A stretch of 64,000 nt of DNA from Vibrio sp. UBA2441 (GTDB taxonomy: Bacteria > Pseudomonadota > Gammaproteobacteria > Enterobacterales > Vibrionaceae): NCBI GenBank assembly GCA_002342685.1, contig DDQN01000055.1, forward strand, positions 1 to 64,000, in the 5' to 3' direction. Positions 36,705 through 45,500 of the stretch are shown in pieces; positions within the stretch are counted from its first letter, which is position 1; the number at the start of each line of letters is the position of its first letter. A program made the position numbers and the translations under genes. Below the pieces are notes generated by a model, which was not told the origin of the DNA, did not search any database, and saw nothing but the letters and a program-made list of their open reading frames with translations.

Positions 36705-37388
36705 TTATATGGGGATCGACAAAAAGCGATTTTGTTTGATCCGATATTTAATGTATCTACGCCATGTCGCAGGAAGAAAAATAAGCCGGTTTACCTGCCT
36801 GCATAGTTCCTCTGGCAAGGAGGGTTGATCGCGAGAGTTTAATACCGTGCCTAGAATCTGGATATGATCCTCAGATAGCATTGTTATGGCTTTGGTTATT
36901 TGATGCTTGGTCGTGGCACAACTCAAAACGGATAACACAGCGTAGTCGCAGGCACTAGCAACGATTTGGGCAGGTATGTTGCCTCTGTTTATATTGAGCA
37001 GGGGAGATGTATCGATAACAATTCGGTCGTATGTTTCTAACCAGTGTTTGATCTGTAACTTAAGACTGTTTGGGTTTTTATAAGCCAATTTAGTTTGAGA
37101 GTTTGTTGGTGAGGGCAACCCAGTAAAACAGCGCATGGAGGAGGTGTGTTCTATCCATTGTTCCTCGTCGGCATCAAACAGTTCAAGTTCACGAAAGCTA
37201 GGATGATTTAGATTAAGATCTAAAAACATCACTCTATACCCGGCAAGCAGGTAACGTTCCGTTAAAGCCATTGCCAGTGTTGTTACACCTTCTCCCGACT
37301 GACATGAGGTAATGCAAATTGATTTGCAGCCCGCAAGTTCAGCAGCAATGTAGACTTGTTCTATTTCGGCATGAGTCGCAGGGATCAT
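36705..37388 (-). CDS. sypD: Polysaccharide co-polymerase ATPase (SypD-like, CpsD/CapB type)
   Basis: About 227 residues. P-loop region SCQSGEGVTTLA, second Walker motif FLDLNLNHP, and Walker B VIDTSPLL as in bacterial tyrosine kinases of exopolysaccharide systems. The C-terminus has only scattered tyrosines, not a dense Tyr cluster, so autophosphorylation may be weak or absent. The start could also be a TTG at 37394 that overlaps the sypC stop. It would act with SypO in chain-length control. Confidence 0.83.
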   Translation of the reverse strand: MIPATHAEIEQVYIAAELAGCKSICITSCQSGEGVTTLAMALTERYLLAGYRVMFLDLNLNHPSFRELELFDADEEQWIEHTSSMRCFTGLPSPTNSQTKLAYKNPNSLKLQIKHWLETYDRIVIDTSPLLNINRGNIPAQIVASACDYAVLSVLSCATTKHQITKAITMLSEDHIQILGTVLNSRDQPSLPEELCRQVNRLIFLPATWRRYIKYRIKQNRFLSIPI

Positions 37389-37390
37389 AA

Positions 37391-39511
37391 TCAAATGGCT
37401 CCTAATAAAACGATGGTAGTCGCAAGTTGAAGTATGTCTTTTAATCCCACCCTCAGTTGCTCGGCGATGCTGTCTCTTCGGTCAGGGATATAGATAGTAT
37501 CGCCAGCCCGAATTACCGGAAGATTAAATACACTGGCGGTTTTACTGAACTCAATAAGGTCAAAGGTACGAGCTTGGTTTTGGCAACAAGACATGTTTAC
37601 CACACTGATTTTTTCCAGATAGGCTGAGTCACTGGGACCACCAGCCTCTGCAAGCAGGTCAAGAATGGTCATGGTATCGTTAAACGCATAACGGCCTGGT
37701 TTGTTTACCGCACCAAAGATACGCACGGTGGACTCTTTTGGTCGTTCCAGCCAGTTACGATCTTTCTCTGGAATATAAATGGTGTCTCCAGTGGTGACTT
37801 TCGGTAGCAGGGACTCATCACCGGTTTCAAAGTAGAGAGACAAATTCAGTTTACTGACTCTTGAATAGCGTTTATCCCTATGGGTGATCCGAATGTTGTG
37901 GATATCGGCACTTTGGGTTGGGCCGTCGGCAGCAGATAATATGTCCAGAAAGTGCATTTCATTGGTAAACCGATATCGGCCGGGGGCATTAACCTGACCA
38001 AACACGTATATAGAACTGTCAGAACTCTGTCTTACCCACTGAGACTTATTGTCTGAAGGGTCTTGAGGTAAGTCGTGTACTCGCACTATGGCACCTGCAG
38101 AAATGTCAGGCAATTCAGAGTGAGGGGCGCCGCGCTTGATAAACGCATCCAAATCAAACAGACGCATCTTATTCGATTTATTATTCTGGCTGGCACTAAC
38201 GACTTCGATTCTCGTGGTGTCAGCTCGTCGCGTTGGACCACCTACATGAGCGAGAAGATCCATCAAATCCATTTCATCAGACCATTCGACGCGCCCGGGA
38301 CGAACTACTTCACCGATGACCTTGACGGCGCGGTCTGGTGCGACTTTTAACCAGGACTTTTCGTTCATGTCGGTTTTTTCCGGGACGAAAATAGCATCAC
38401 CAGGGTTGATATCTGGTACTGCAGTTCGGTCAAGGCCTTCGGTATAGGCCGTTAAGTCAAACTTTATCACCTGACCGTTACTTTTAATCACCCGAATTTG
38501 GCGTGATTCGGCAAAGCGAGTGGGGCCGCCTGCATTGGCAAGAATGTCCATGAAACTTGCGCCTTGCTTGCCGTCATACGCGCCGGGTGCTGCGACTTCG
38601 CCCATGATGTAAACTACATTAGCACCCGACTTGATCTCTTCCTCTTGCTTAGGGACAAAGATAGTCGTACCGGGCAGCAACACAGGAAGTAGCTGGCTGT
38701 CACCAGTATCCAAATACTGTTTCAAATTAAATAAGCTAGGCGCATTATTACTGATAACACGGATTTGCTCGACACCAGCATACCGGGTAACACCGCCAGA
38801 TCTCATTAAAATATCAACCAAATTGGTATCTGGTTTATAGGTGAATGAACCAGGGGCGTTCACTTCACCAAAGACTTTAATTGCGGTTCGGTTATCAGCA
38901 CTGTCACCGGAGTTGGCTAAGGCACTGGGATTAAACTCTTGCTCGATGTTGCCAACCAGTGCAGAGGCGGGTACAAATAAAGTATCTAGAGATTCAAGCG
39001 ATGGAAGATGGGTTTTATTGCCGGAATCTAAAAATTGCTTATAGTTGAAGACGGTTGTATTTTTTCCACGTTTAAGCTGGAGTTTATCCAGTTGAGCGCC
39101 CGGTCGAATTCCTCCTGCCGCAGCTAATGCCGACTGTATGCTACCTATATTCGGAAGCGTATACTCTCCCGGAGATTTCACATAACCTTCAATAGAGACG
39201 ATTAGTTGTTTCTCGGCGAGAGTGACGTTTGCGTATCGCAAGTCTCTGTAGGCATAACTTAGCCTATCGATAACCACCATTTTTAATTGTTGTTCATCGT
39301 AACCGGCGACAAATATAGATCCCACCTCTGGAAGGTTAATCTCCCCCTTTTTATTGACCTGAAAGCGCTTGTTAAGAGAGGGTTCTCCAGGTAAATCTAC
39401 TTGGATTTTATCACCGATAGTGACAATGGAATCGGCATAGGCTATCTGAACGATACTCATTGAAACCAAAGTATTGATGAGTAACGTAATAAGCAAGTGA
39501 GTCCGTTTCAT
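37391..39511 (-). CDS. sypC: Polysaccharide export protein with six SLBB repeats (SypC-like)
   Basis: 706 residues. A signal peptide (about 1-26) is followed by a Poly_export domain (VTIGDKIQVDLPGEPSLNK) and six SLBB-type repeats, each with the pattern V/I-x-G-x-V-x-x-PG and a closing GG or DG. A hydrophobic C-terminal helix (LATTIVLLGAI) ends the protein. It has no lipobox cysteine, so unlike Wza it is not a classical lipoprotein. It forms the outer-membrane or periplasmic export channel for the polymer. Cotranslated with sypD. Confidence 0.9.
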   Translation of the reverse strand: MKRTHLLITLLINTLVSMSIVQIAYADSIVTIGDKIQVDLPGEPSLNKRFQVNKKGEINLPEVGSIFVAGYDEQQLKMVVIDRLSYAYRDLRYANVTLAEKQLIVSIEGYVKSPGEYTLPNIGSIQSALAAAGGIRPGAQLDKLQLKRGKNTTVFNYKQFLDSGNKTHLPSLESLDTLFVPASALVGNIEQEFNPSALANSGDSADNRTAIKVFGEVNAPGSFTYKPDTNLVDILMRSGGVTRYAGVEQIRVISNNAPSLFNLKQYLDTGDSQLLPVLLPGTTIFVPKQEEEIKSGANVVYIMGEVAAPGAYDGKQGASFMDILANAGGPTRFAESRQIRVIKSNGQVIKFDLTAYTEGLDRTAVPDINPGDAIFVPEKTDMNEKSWLKVAPDRAVKVIGEVVRPGRVEWSDEMDLMDLLAHVGGPTRRADTTRIEVVSASQNNKSNKMRLFDLDAFIKRGAPHSELPDISAGAIVRVHDLPQDPSDNKSQWVRQSSDSSIYVFGQVNAPGRYRFTNEMHFLDILSAADGPTQSADIHNIRITHRDKRYSRVSKLNLSLYFETGDESLLPKVTTGDTIYIPEKDRNWLERPKESTVRIFGAVNKPGRYAFNDTMTILDLLAEAGGPSDSAYLEKISVVNMSCCQNQARTFDLIEFSKTASVFNLPVIRAGDTIYIPDRRDSIAEQLRVGLKDILQLATTIVLLGAI

Positions 39512-39521
39512 TTTTCGCTCC

Positions 39522-40331
39522 TTATGGCGATTCGCTAGAGGTGATTTCGATACTTACCCGGCGATTTGTGAGCCGGACAGCAGCGCCGTCGCCTTCAAAT
39601 AAAGGCAATGAGGACCCTAGAGATTGGGTGCTAATCCGTGAAGGGTCGAGACCAAAGATAGTCAGGTAGCGTTTGACTTGTTTTGCTCTTGCCATGGCAA
39701 GTGTCTGGTTATATTCATCATTACCCGTAGCATCGGCGTGCCCGGTGACGGACAAATTTAGTTGTGGGTCACTTTTTAAGATATTAGCCGCCTCAGCGAG
39801 ATGCCCCATATACTTGGGGTTAATGTCACTGGAGTCATACGCAAATTGATTGTCTATGTTTAACAGGTCAAAAAGTTGGGTGACGATATCAAGCTGTTTT
39901 GTCTCGCGTTGGGTTAACGACTGGTTGGGCGGTGAACAAGACGTTTGCGATAGAACGTAACCTAGTTTTTGATCTAGCTCAGTGAGTTGACGTCTATGGA
40001 TAACGAGGTCATTAGCAGCATCAAGCAATAAGCCGCCTTGCAGTTCTCTGGCAATGCGATTCTGGCGTTTTTTTCCTTGAATGACGGAGGCGGGGAAGCA
40101 CCATTCGGCGCCTTCTTGTATTAGCATCTCCAGATGAAGTTTACTTAATTTCCAGTCAAACCTAAGCCCATGTTCAGGGCCTAATGGCTCGTCTGGCATT
40201 ACTGGAGAGAAGTCAGCGTTTAAGTGGTTTTCAGCCAGTCCACCTTGTCCTTGTTCTGGGTAGCTTGCGCAGCCACCTAGAAAGCTAATGACAAAAAATA
40301 ACACTACTGAAATATGCCCCGCTCTATCCAT
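39522..40331 (-). CDS. sypB: OmpA-domain lipoprotein (SypB-like)
   Basis: 269 residues. Signal peptide ends in a lipobox (FLGGC, Cys about 21). The C-terminal half is an OmpA/MotB peptidoglycan-binding domain: FAYDSSDINP, VTGHADATG, NQTLAMARAKQVKRYL and NRRVSIEI. It links the export machinery to peptidoglycan. 10 bases upstream of sypC. Confidence 0.9.
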   Translation of the reverse strand: MDRAGHISVVLFFVISFLGGCASYPEQGQGGLAENHLNADFSPVMPDEPLGPEHGLRFDWKLSKLHLEMLIQEGAEWCFPASVIQGKKRQNRIARELQGGLLLDAANDLVIHRRQLTELDQKLGYVLSQTSCSPPNQSLTQRETKQLDIVTQLFDLLNIDNQFAYDSSDINPKYMGHLAEAANILKSDPQLNLSVTGHADATGNDEYNQTLAMARAKQVKRYLTIFGLDPSRISTQSLGSSLPLFEGDGAAVRLTNRRVSIEITSSESP

Positions 40332-40353
40332 GCTATCTCTCCTCGTTTCTTTA

Positions 40354-40674
40354 TTAGCGCTTACCGGAATTGGTCGGAATCGCTTGGTTAATTCTGAGCA
40401 AATTTATGATTTCCAGAGGCTGCCCGTGGGCATTTTCTATGCGCATTGCACGCTCTCTCTCGGTTAATCGCTTATAAAAGTAGACAATGGCACCCACGCC
40501 GCAGGAGTCGAGGAAAGAGACATGTTTAAAATCGATTTCTATCTCTTTATGGATATCTTCAGCAATTACCTGATCGATATGAGGCAACGCTTCTTTGCTA
40601 CCGTTTGCATCAAAATCGCCAGAGATAAGTAGTGTTAATGTTTGTTCGCTTGCTTCAATTTTTCTTAGTTCCAT
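40354..40674 (-). CDS. sypA: STAS-domain regulator (SypA-like)
   Basis: About 106 residues. An anti-sigma-factor-antagonist-like STAS fold with the phosphorylatable serine in FLDSCGVG (Ser57). In V. fischeri the matching serine of SypA is phosphorylated and dephosphorylated by SypE to control biofilm formation. The ATG with AAGGAG upstream is preferred over one at 40698. First gene after the best SypG box and a sigma54 promoter. Its usual kinase/phosphatase SypE is absent from this window. Confidence 0.9.
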   Translation of the reverse strand: MELRKIEASEQTLTLLISGDFDANGSKEALPHIDQVIAEDIHKEIEIDFKHVSFLDSCGVGAIVYFYKRLTERERAMRIENAHGQPLEIINLLRINQAIPTNSGKR

Positions 40675-40724
40675 GGGTGGCTCTCCTTGTGAATGCATAA
40701 ATTAGCGTTGAACCTGAGTGTATA

Positions 40725-40742
40725 ACGCACAATGCATGCCAT
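40725..40742 (-). promoter_or_regulatory. Sigma54 promoter of sypA
   Basis: On the minus strand TGGCAT-GCATT-GTGCG, with the essential GG and GC correctly spaced; the -12 half departs from TTGCA at one or two bases. Enhancer palindrome about 80 bases upstream. Confidence 0.75.
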
Positions 40743-40812
40743 AAGAAAAGAGTAGATAAATCAAAGAGGTTGGGGTTGTATGTGTTGTTTTCGCATTTTG
40801 ACAAGGTGGTTT

Positions 40813-40827
40813 TTCTCAATTTGAGAA
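40813..40827. promoter_or_regulatory. SypG enhancer box upstream of sypA
   Basis: TTCTCAATTTGAGAA, a perfect palindrome with a three-base spacer, fitting the SypG consensus exactly. It is one of four such boxes in this locus. Confidence 0.85.
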
Positions 40828-40850
40828 CGGAACTGACCTGAGGGAAAGGT

Positions 40851-40890
40851 AAAGCAGCTTGCCTAGATCTCGGAGGTGGCTCGCTGCTTT
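40851..40890 (-). terminator. Hairpin downstream of the globin gene
   Basis: AAAGCAGC and GCTGCTTT arms with an inner GCC/GGC pair. It lies 17 bases past the globin stop and just before the sypA enhancer. The following T-tract is poor, so termination may be weak or depend on other factors. Confidence 0.45.
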
Positions 40891-40906
40891 AGGTTGGATT
40901 TGAGAT

Positions 40907-41266
40907 TTATACTAAAATGATCTCTGAGCGCATGCTAAATAGGACAAATAAAACTTCTTCTTGTTCTCTTTGTCCGACCCCTGCATTTTGCATGGCGACC
41001 ACGACGTCATCGAGCACGGCAACAAACTCAACCGCAGAGATATTCATGCCTTTATGTACAGAAAGCATATCTTTGCCTTTGTAGACGTTAGGGCCACCGG
41101 TTCCGGTAATAAAAAACTCAGCCACGGTCTTTTTTAGTGCGGGTACGTCTGAATTTACGTATCGATTTGAGATGATATTGTTGCTGAGGTGAATATCAAC
41201 GATATCACTAGATACTTTGGTAATAGCCTCTGTTCCACCAAGCCTTTCATATAAAGAAGCGCTCAT
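40907..41266 (-). CDS. Group 1 truncated hemoglobin
   Basis: About 119 residues from the ATG that follows AAAGGA at 8-base spacing. LYERLGG, the glycine motif region (GTGGPNVYKGKDM) and the proximal histidine in SVHKGM fit the truncated-hemoglobin fold. It binds heme and likely handles O2 or NO. It follows the small secreted protein gene on the same strand and lies next to the sypA promoter; whether it connects to biofilm control is unknown. Confidence 0.88.
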   Translation of the reverse strand: MSASLYERLGGTEAITKVSSDIVDIHLSNNIISNRYVNSDVPALKKTVAEFFITGTGGPNVYKGKDMLSVHKGMNISAVEFVAVLDDVVVAMQNAGVGQREQEEVLFVLFSMRSEIILV

Positions 41267-41355
41267 AAATTTCATCCTTTTATATCTATTCAAGCTAATT
41301 CAAAATGCTCGTTTTACGTTAAAGTGTGTAAGTCGAGTCAGTTTGCGTATTGAGT

Positions 41356-41883
41356 TTATTTGTTCACGATAGGTACCATGATGTGAGCATATGGAGTGTC
41401 CTTCCACATCACATATGGCCCGCCATTGTATGGGTCATCAGAAATGCCTTTTAACATAGCTTTAGGCACGACTATCATGAGATGAGGTCCTTCCTGTACC
41501 CAGACATCACCATTTTCAGGGTCGGTTGCTGCCGGGTTGGAGTTACTAACATAAGCGTCGCCTTGCATCATGTAAGAGATGCCAATACGGTCTGTTTCAA
41601 ATGGTTTACCCAGTGCAGCTGCTTGCAATAACTTCGACCAAACTGCGTCAACGCACATTGGATGGACATCACCTTCCATGACGGGAACACCTGGCATGCA
41701 ATGCCAATGCTCATTTCCTTTACGTAACACTTTGCCATCTGTGTCCAATATGGTTGCTTTTGAACTTAGATCTGAATGAGCGGCACTTTCAGCACGCTCT
41801 ATCTTCACCTTATCGTTCGCTGTAACTACATTGGCAGTCAAACAAAGCGTTAGGGAGAGCAAAGAAATTTGAAAATGTGTCAT
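41356..41883 (-). CDS. Hypothetical secreted protein
   Basis: About 175 residues from the ATG preceded by AGGAGG. Signal peptide (about 1-22). Two cysteine-containing stretches (HWHCMPGVP, HPMCVDAVW) could pair or bind metal or heme. The C-terminal part is rich in Gly/Pro and aromatic residues (DPYNGGPYVMWKDTPYAH). I do not recognise a family. The globin gene is 89 bases downstream on the same strand; the divergent STAND regulator gene may control both. Confidence 0.6.
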   Translation of the reverse strand: MTHFQISLLSLTLCLTANVVTANDKVKIERAESAAHSDLSSKATILDTDGKVLRKGNEHWHCMPGVPVMEGDVHPMCVDAVWSKLLQAAALGKPFETDRIGISYMMQGDAYVSNSNPAATDPENGDVWVQEGPHLMIVVPKAMLKGISDDPYNGGPYVMWKDTPYAHIMVPIVNK

Positions 41884-42007
41884 AGGACCTCCTGAAACTT
41901 TCATACCGCACACCAATAAACGTAGTTTGTATTGATAGATTTATTAATGATATTTTAATGAGATTTATGTGGTTAAGGCTGAAGTGACTATGCTTAGTCT
42001 AGGTTAG

Positions 42008-43951
42008 GTGAGCGTAACTGGTGAAAGAGTGAATAACGTAAATGATTCGTCGCGTGCGGTGGAACTCAACTTTCTATCGAGGATTTTTGATAATGACGGG
42101 CCTGATATTATTGGTGTATATGGTATAGCTGGCATCGGCAAAAGTACCTTGATGAACCGGTTTATAGCGTTATCCCAAACTCAATGTTGGAAGATTGATT
42201 GCCAGCTGTGCGAGCCGACTCCCAAGGCATTTCTTTCTTGTGTTATGGGACTGGTTGACTGTGAAAGTGCCGAACTTAATACCATTGCGGCTAAAATCAA
42301 ACCGGGAACGATATTGATATTGGATCAATTCGAACTTTTTGGTTTATTAGAGTCATGGCTGAGACGGGAATTTATGCCAGTAATGAAAGGACGTTTGAAT
42401 CTGATCTTTTCAGGTCGCCTTCACCCGGATAATCAGTGGTTACTGAATCCACCAGAGGAGATGCGTTTTTGCAGTTTGAGACTTAACAGTCTGTCTTTTA
42501 ATGCCTCGATAGAATATTTACAATCTCAGGGGCATACGAAAGTTGTCGCTTTAGGTATTAATCAGTTTGCAAATGGCCATCCTTTAGCCTTAAAACTAGC
42601 GAGCTCTGCAATACTTGAACAACCTGATCGTCAACTAAATGAAGTCCCACCCAACAATGTTATTCAGGCATTAGCATACTATTTTATTGAAGACATAAAG
42701 AGTCCGGTACTTCGTCAAGCATTGGAAGCAACCTCTGTTGTGAGACGAATAAATGAACCATTGTTGCTTGGAATGCTGGACATGGAGCCCAGCTCAGAAC
42801 TTTATCGTCAATTGTCTGAAGTGGCTTTGATTGAATATAGGGAAGATGGCCTGAGCTTTCATGAAGTACTAAAAAACGCCTTGTCGTCGAACTTAAAAGC
42901 CAGATCGCCGCAAAAATACAATGAATACAGGAACAAGGCGAGTCGTATTTTGCAACAAGAGATGAAGAGTGCTTCCGCCAGTCAGCTTTGGCGTTATACG
43001 GCAGATATTATTTACTTGGTGGATAACAGCTTGATTAGAAACGCTTTTTTTCCACCAGACGATGTTAGAAAGTACAGTGTTGAACCTGCGCAAGCGTGTG
43101 ATCAAGATGTGGTGATGTCAATTATCAGGCAGTTTGAACCACAATCTTGTGTAGGAATTTATCAACGTTGGTGGCAACACTATATTCAGACCTTTCATTG
43201 CGTAAAAAACAATCGAAATGAGGTGGTTGGTTTTTATTGTCTGATCAATCCTTCTGAGGTGAGCGCGGAAGCGTTGCAATCTGATCCGGTTTCTGCGGCG
43301 TGGACTGCGCATTTATCTACTATGCCGCGGCTCAATCAACAGCAGGATCAAACCTTGTTTATTCGTCGCTGGCTATCGGCGAAAAGTGGTGAATCATTGA
43401 GTGGGGTACAAGCGGCATGCTGGCTGGATATTAAGCGTAAGTATCTGGAAATGAAACCCAACTTGCGTCATGTATATCTCACCTTGAGAGATATACAACC
43501 TTATGCTCTGGTGGCCACAGAACTGGGTTTTAAGGTTGAAAACCTGGAGATCAATATTGACGGGTGTTATTTCTATACCGGAATTCTGGATTTGGGACCG
43601 GATTCTGTGGACGGCTGGATTGCTAAGCGACTGGTTCATGAAATAAAGCAGGAGGCGAGTGAGGCCTTGTTTCCCGACTGGTTTGACAAAAAAGCGCGGC
43701 AAATACTTGTGCATGAACAGCGTGTGGATTTGACGCCATTGGAATATGGCACTCTGGAGTTATTGATCACAAATCGCGGTGTAGCAATAAGCCGCAAGGA
43801 ACTTTTAAAAGAGGTTTGGGATATTCATTATGAAGGCGCGAGCAACGTCGTCGATACGGTGATTCTGTCGCTAAGAAAAAAACTCGACAACAAATCTGTA
43901 TTGATTCAATCGGTAAGAGGAACGGGTTATCGATACATTAGTGGCAGTTAA
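42008..43951 (+). CDS. STAND-type ATPase with C-terminal OmpR-like winged helix
   Basis: 647 residues starting at a GTG. An N-terminal P-loop NTPase of the STAND/NB-ARC type: Walker A GIAGIGKST (39-47), Walker B ILILDQF (about 102-108), and GHPLAL (190-195). The middle (about 370-560) has a GNAT-like look (VVGFYCLINP, VATELGFKV) without a convincing acetyl-CoA motif. The end (about 565-647) is an OmpR-family winged helix (LTPLEYGTLELLI, VVDTVILSLRKKL, RGTGYRYI). It likely acts as a ligand-gated transcription factor and is divergent from the secreted-protein/globin pair. Confidence 0.85.
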   Translation: MSVTGERVNNVNDSSRAVELNFLSRIFDNDGPDIIGVYGIAGIGKSTLMNRFIALSQTQCWKIDCQLCEPTPKAFLSCVMGLVDCESAELNTIAAKIKPGTILILDQFELFGLLESWLRREFMPVMKGRLNLIFSGRLHPDNQWLLNPPEEMRFCSLRLNSLSFNASIEYLQSQGHTKVVALGINQFANGHPLALKLASSAILEQPDRQLNEVPPNNVIQALAYYFIEDIKSPVLRQALEATSVVRRINEPLLLGMLDMEPSSELYRQLSEVALIEYREDGLSFHEVLKNALSSNLKARSPQKYNEYRNKASRILQQEMKSASASQLWRYTADIIYLVDNSLIRNAFFPPDDVRKYSVEPAQACDQDVVMSIIRQFEPQSCVGIYQRWWQHYIQTFHCVKNNRNEVVGFYCLINPSEVSAEALQSDPVSAAWTAHLSTMPRLNQQQDQTLFIRRWLSAKSGESLSGVQAACWLDIKRKYLEMKPNLRHVYLTLRDIQPYALVATELGFKVENLEINIDGCYFYTGILDLGPDSVDGWIAKRLVHEIKQEASEALFPDWFDKKARQILVHEQRVDLTPLEYGTLELLITNRGVAISRKELLKEVWDIHYEGASNVVDTVILSLRKKLDNKSVLIQSVRGTGYRYISGS

Positions 43952-44041
43952 TAGGGAAGTAAACTCGATTCAGAAAGCTGCTCTCGTTCCAATGCTCTGA
44001 AGTGACCCCTTAATGTTGGATATTTATTGCTGATTTCATAA

Positions 44042-44067
44042 CCTCCCCTTTGCTAACGAAGGGGAGG
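44042..44067. terminator. Hairpin between convergent genes
   Basis: CCTCCCCTT and AAGGGGAGG with an 8-base loop. It lies between the convergent STAND gene and the symporter gene and may end both transcripts. Neither side has a long T-run. Confidence 0.5.
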
Positions 44068-44091
44068 CAAAACTAAGTTTAGAAAAGCGAG

Positions 44092-45381
44092 TTATGCGGT
44101 CTCTTCACTGGCAAGGTTTGGCGTTTCACTCGTGTTGTTGTAAATGTCTAGATCCAGCTCGCCTTCGCTGCGGCTTACCAAAATAGAAACCATCAAGTCC
44201 CCACAGACGTTAACACTGGTACGTGCCATATCTAAGATTCTGTCGATACCCGCGATAATAGCCAAACCTTCCATAGGCAAACCAACAGTAGACAGTACTA
44301 GCGATAACATGATCAAGCCAGCACCGGGAACACCAGCGGTTCCAATAGAAGCAAGTGTAGCGGTAAAAATAATCGCCAGATAATCAACGAAAGCCAGATC
44401 AATACCAAAAGCTTGTGCGACAAAAAGTGCTGCGACGCCTTGATACAAGGCAGTACCATCCATGTTGATGGTTGCACCAAGCGGCAGAACAAAGCTTGAA
44501 ATCCCTTTAGACACGCCCATTTCCTCACGTGCACATTTGATCGTTGCTGGCAAAGTGCCTGAGCTGCTTGTTGTAGTAAATGCAACTGCTGCTGGGTTAA
44601 TTAGCCCTTTGACGTAAGTAACAGGGCTTAGGCGACCGAACACCTTAATGACGCCAGTATAGAACACCAACACATGGATCAAGCTACCAATATATGCAAC
44701 AGCAATTACTTTAAACAGAGGCAGTAAAATATCTAAGCCATATTTACCCGCTACCCAAGCCATTAAGCCAAAAATACCATAAGGTGCAAACTTCATGACC
44801 AGCTCAGTTAGCTTGTACATTGCTTCCGCTAAGCTATCAAAAACTTGTATCGCTGGTTGCGCTTTCTCACCACATAGGTTGAGAGCAATACCAAGTCCTA
44901 ATGCAAAAACAATAATTTGTAGAATGTTACCCGCAGCTAGTGCATTAACAGGGTTTTTGGGAACTAAATTAAGAATGGTTTGCACAAGAGTTGGAGCTTC
45001 TTTTCCGACAGAGGCAGCAACTGTCGTTGTCATATTCAAACCTTCACCAGGAGTAAGTATGGTCGCAAGGCCTAAACCAATACTGATAGCCACGGCTGTG
45101 GTTGTTAGGTATATGACTACCGCTTTAACGCCGATACGACCCATTTTTCGGGTATCTTGCATTGAGGTAACCCCAACAACGAGAGAGCAGAAAATGAGCG
45201 GTACAATCAACATTTTAATCGCGTTGATAAAGAGAGTTCCGATGGGTTTAAGCAGTTCTGCATCGGGGCCTAGCACGCTTCCTGCGACCACACCCAGAAC
45301 CATACCGACTAGAATTTTCTTCCATAGGGCGAGGCTTCCCCAAAATCCTTTTTGTTTTTGCTTATCTTGTACATGTTCCAT
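44092..45381 (-). CDS. Dicarboxylate/amino acid:cation symporter (GltP/DctA family)
   Basis: 429 residues with about eight membrane helices and two re-entrant hairpins. Family signatures: TTSSSGTLPATI (HP1), NMDGTALY (helix 7), GVPGAGLIM (HP2) and DRILDMARTSVNVCGD (helix 8). The aspartate and arginine in the last motif fit glutamate/aspartate or C4-dicarboxylate use. A strong sigma54 promoter precedes it and the adjacent two-component system is sigma54-dependent, so its expression is probably ligand-induced. Confidence 0.9.
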   Translation of the reverse strand: MEHVQDKQKQKGFWGSLALWKKILVGMVLGVVAGSVLGPDAELLKPIGTLFINAIKMLIVPLIFCSLVVGVTSMQDTRKMGRIGVKAVVIYLTTTAVAISIGLGLATILTPGEGLNMTTTVAASVGKEAPTLVQTILNLVPKNPVNALAAGNILQIIVFALGLGIALNLCGEKAQPAIQVFDSLAEAMYKLTELVMKFAPYGIFGLMAWVAGKYGLDILLPLFKVIAVAYIGSLIHVLVFYTGVIKVFGRLSPVTYVKGLINPAAVAFTTTSSSGTLPATIKCAREEMGVSKGISSFVLPLGATINMDGTALYQGVAALFVAQAFGIDLAFVDYLAIIFTATLASIGTAGVPGAGLIMLSLVLSTVGLPMEGLAIIAGIDRILDMARTSVNVCGDLMVSILVSRSEGELDLDIYNNTSETPNLASEETA

Positions 45382-45444
45382 GTTCTATCCTTAATTTGTT
45401 TATCAAATAAAAGCTGTAACTCTTACAGCAAATGTTTGTAATTA

Positions 45445-45488
45445 AGGTGCCGAAAAATTGGTTGATTCAAATGTATTCCATGGCACCT
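45445..45488 (-). repeat. 7-bp inverted repeat in the symporter leader
   Basis: AGGTGCC (45445-45451) and GGCACCT (45482-45488), 30 bases apart, right at the predicted 5' end of the mRNA. It may fold into a 5' stem-loop that protects or regulates the transcript, or it may be chance. Confidence 0.35.
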
Positions 45489-45500
45489 GAAAGTAAACAT

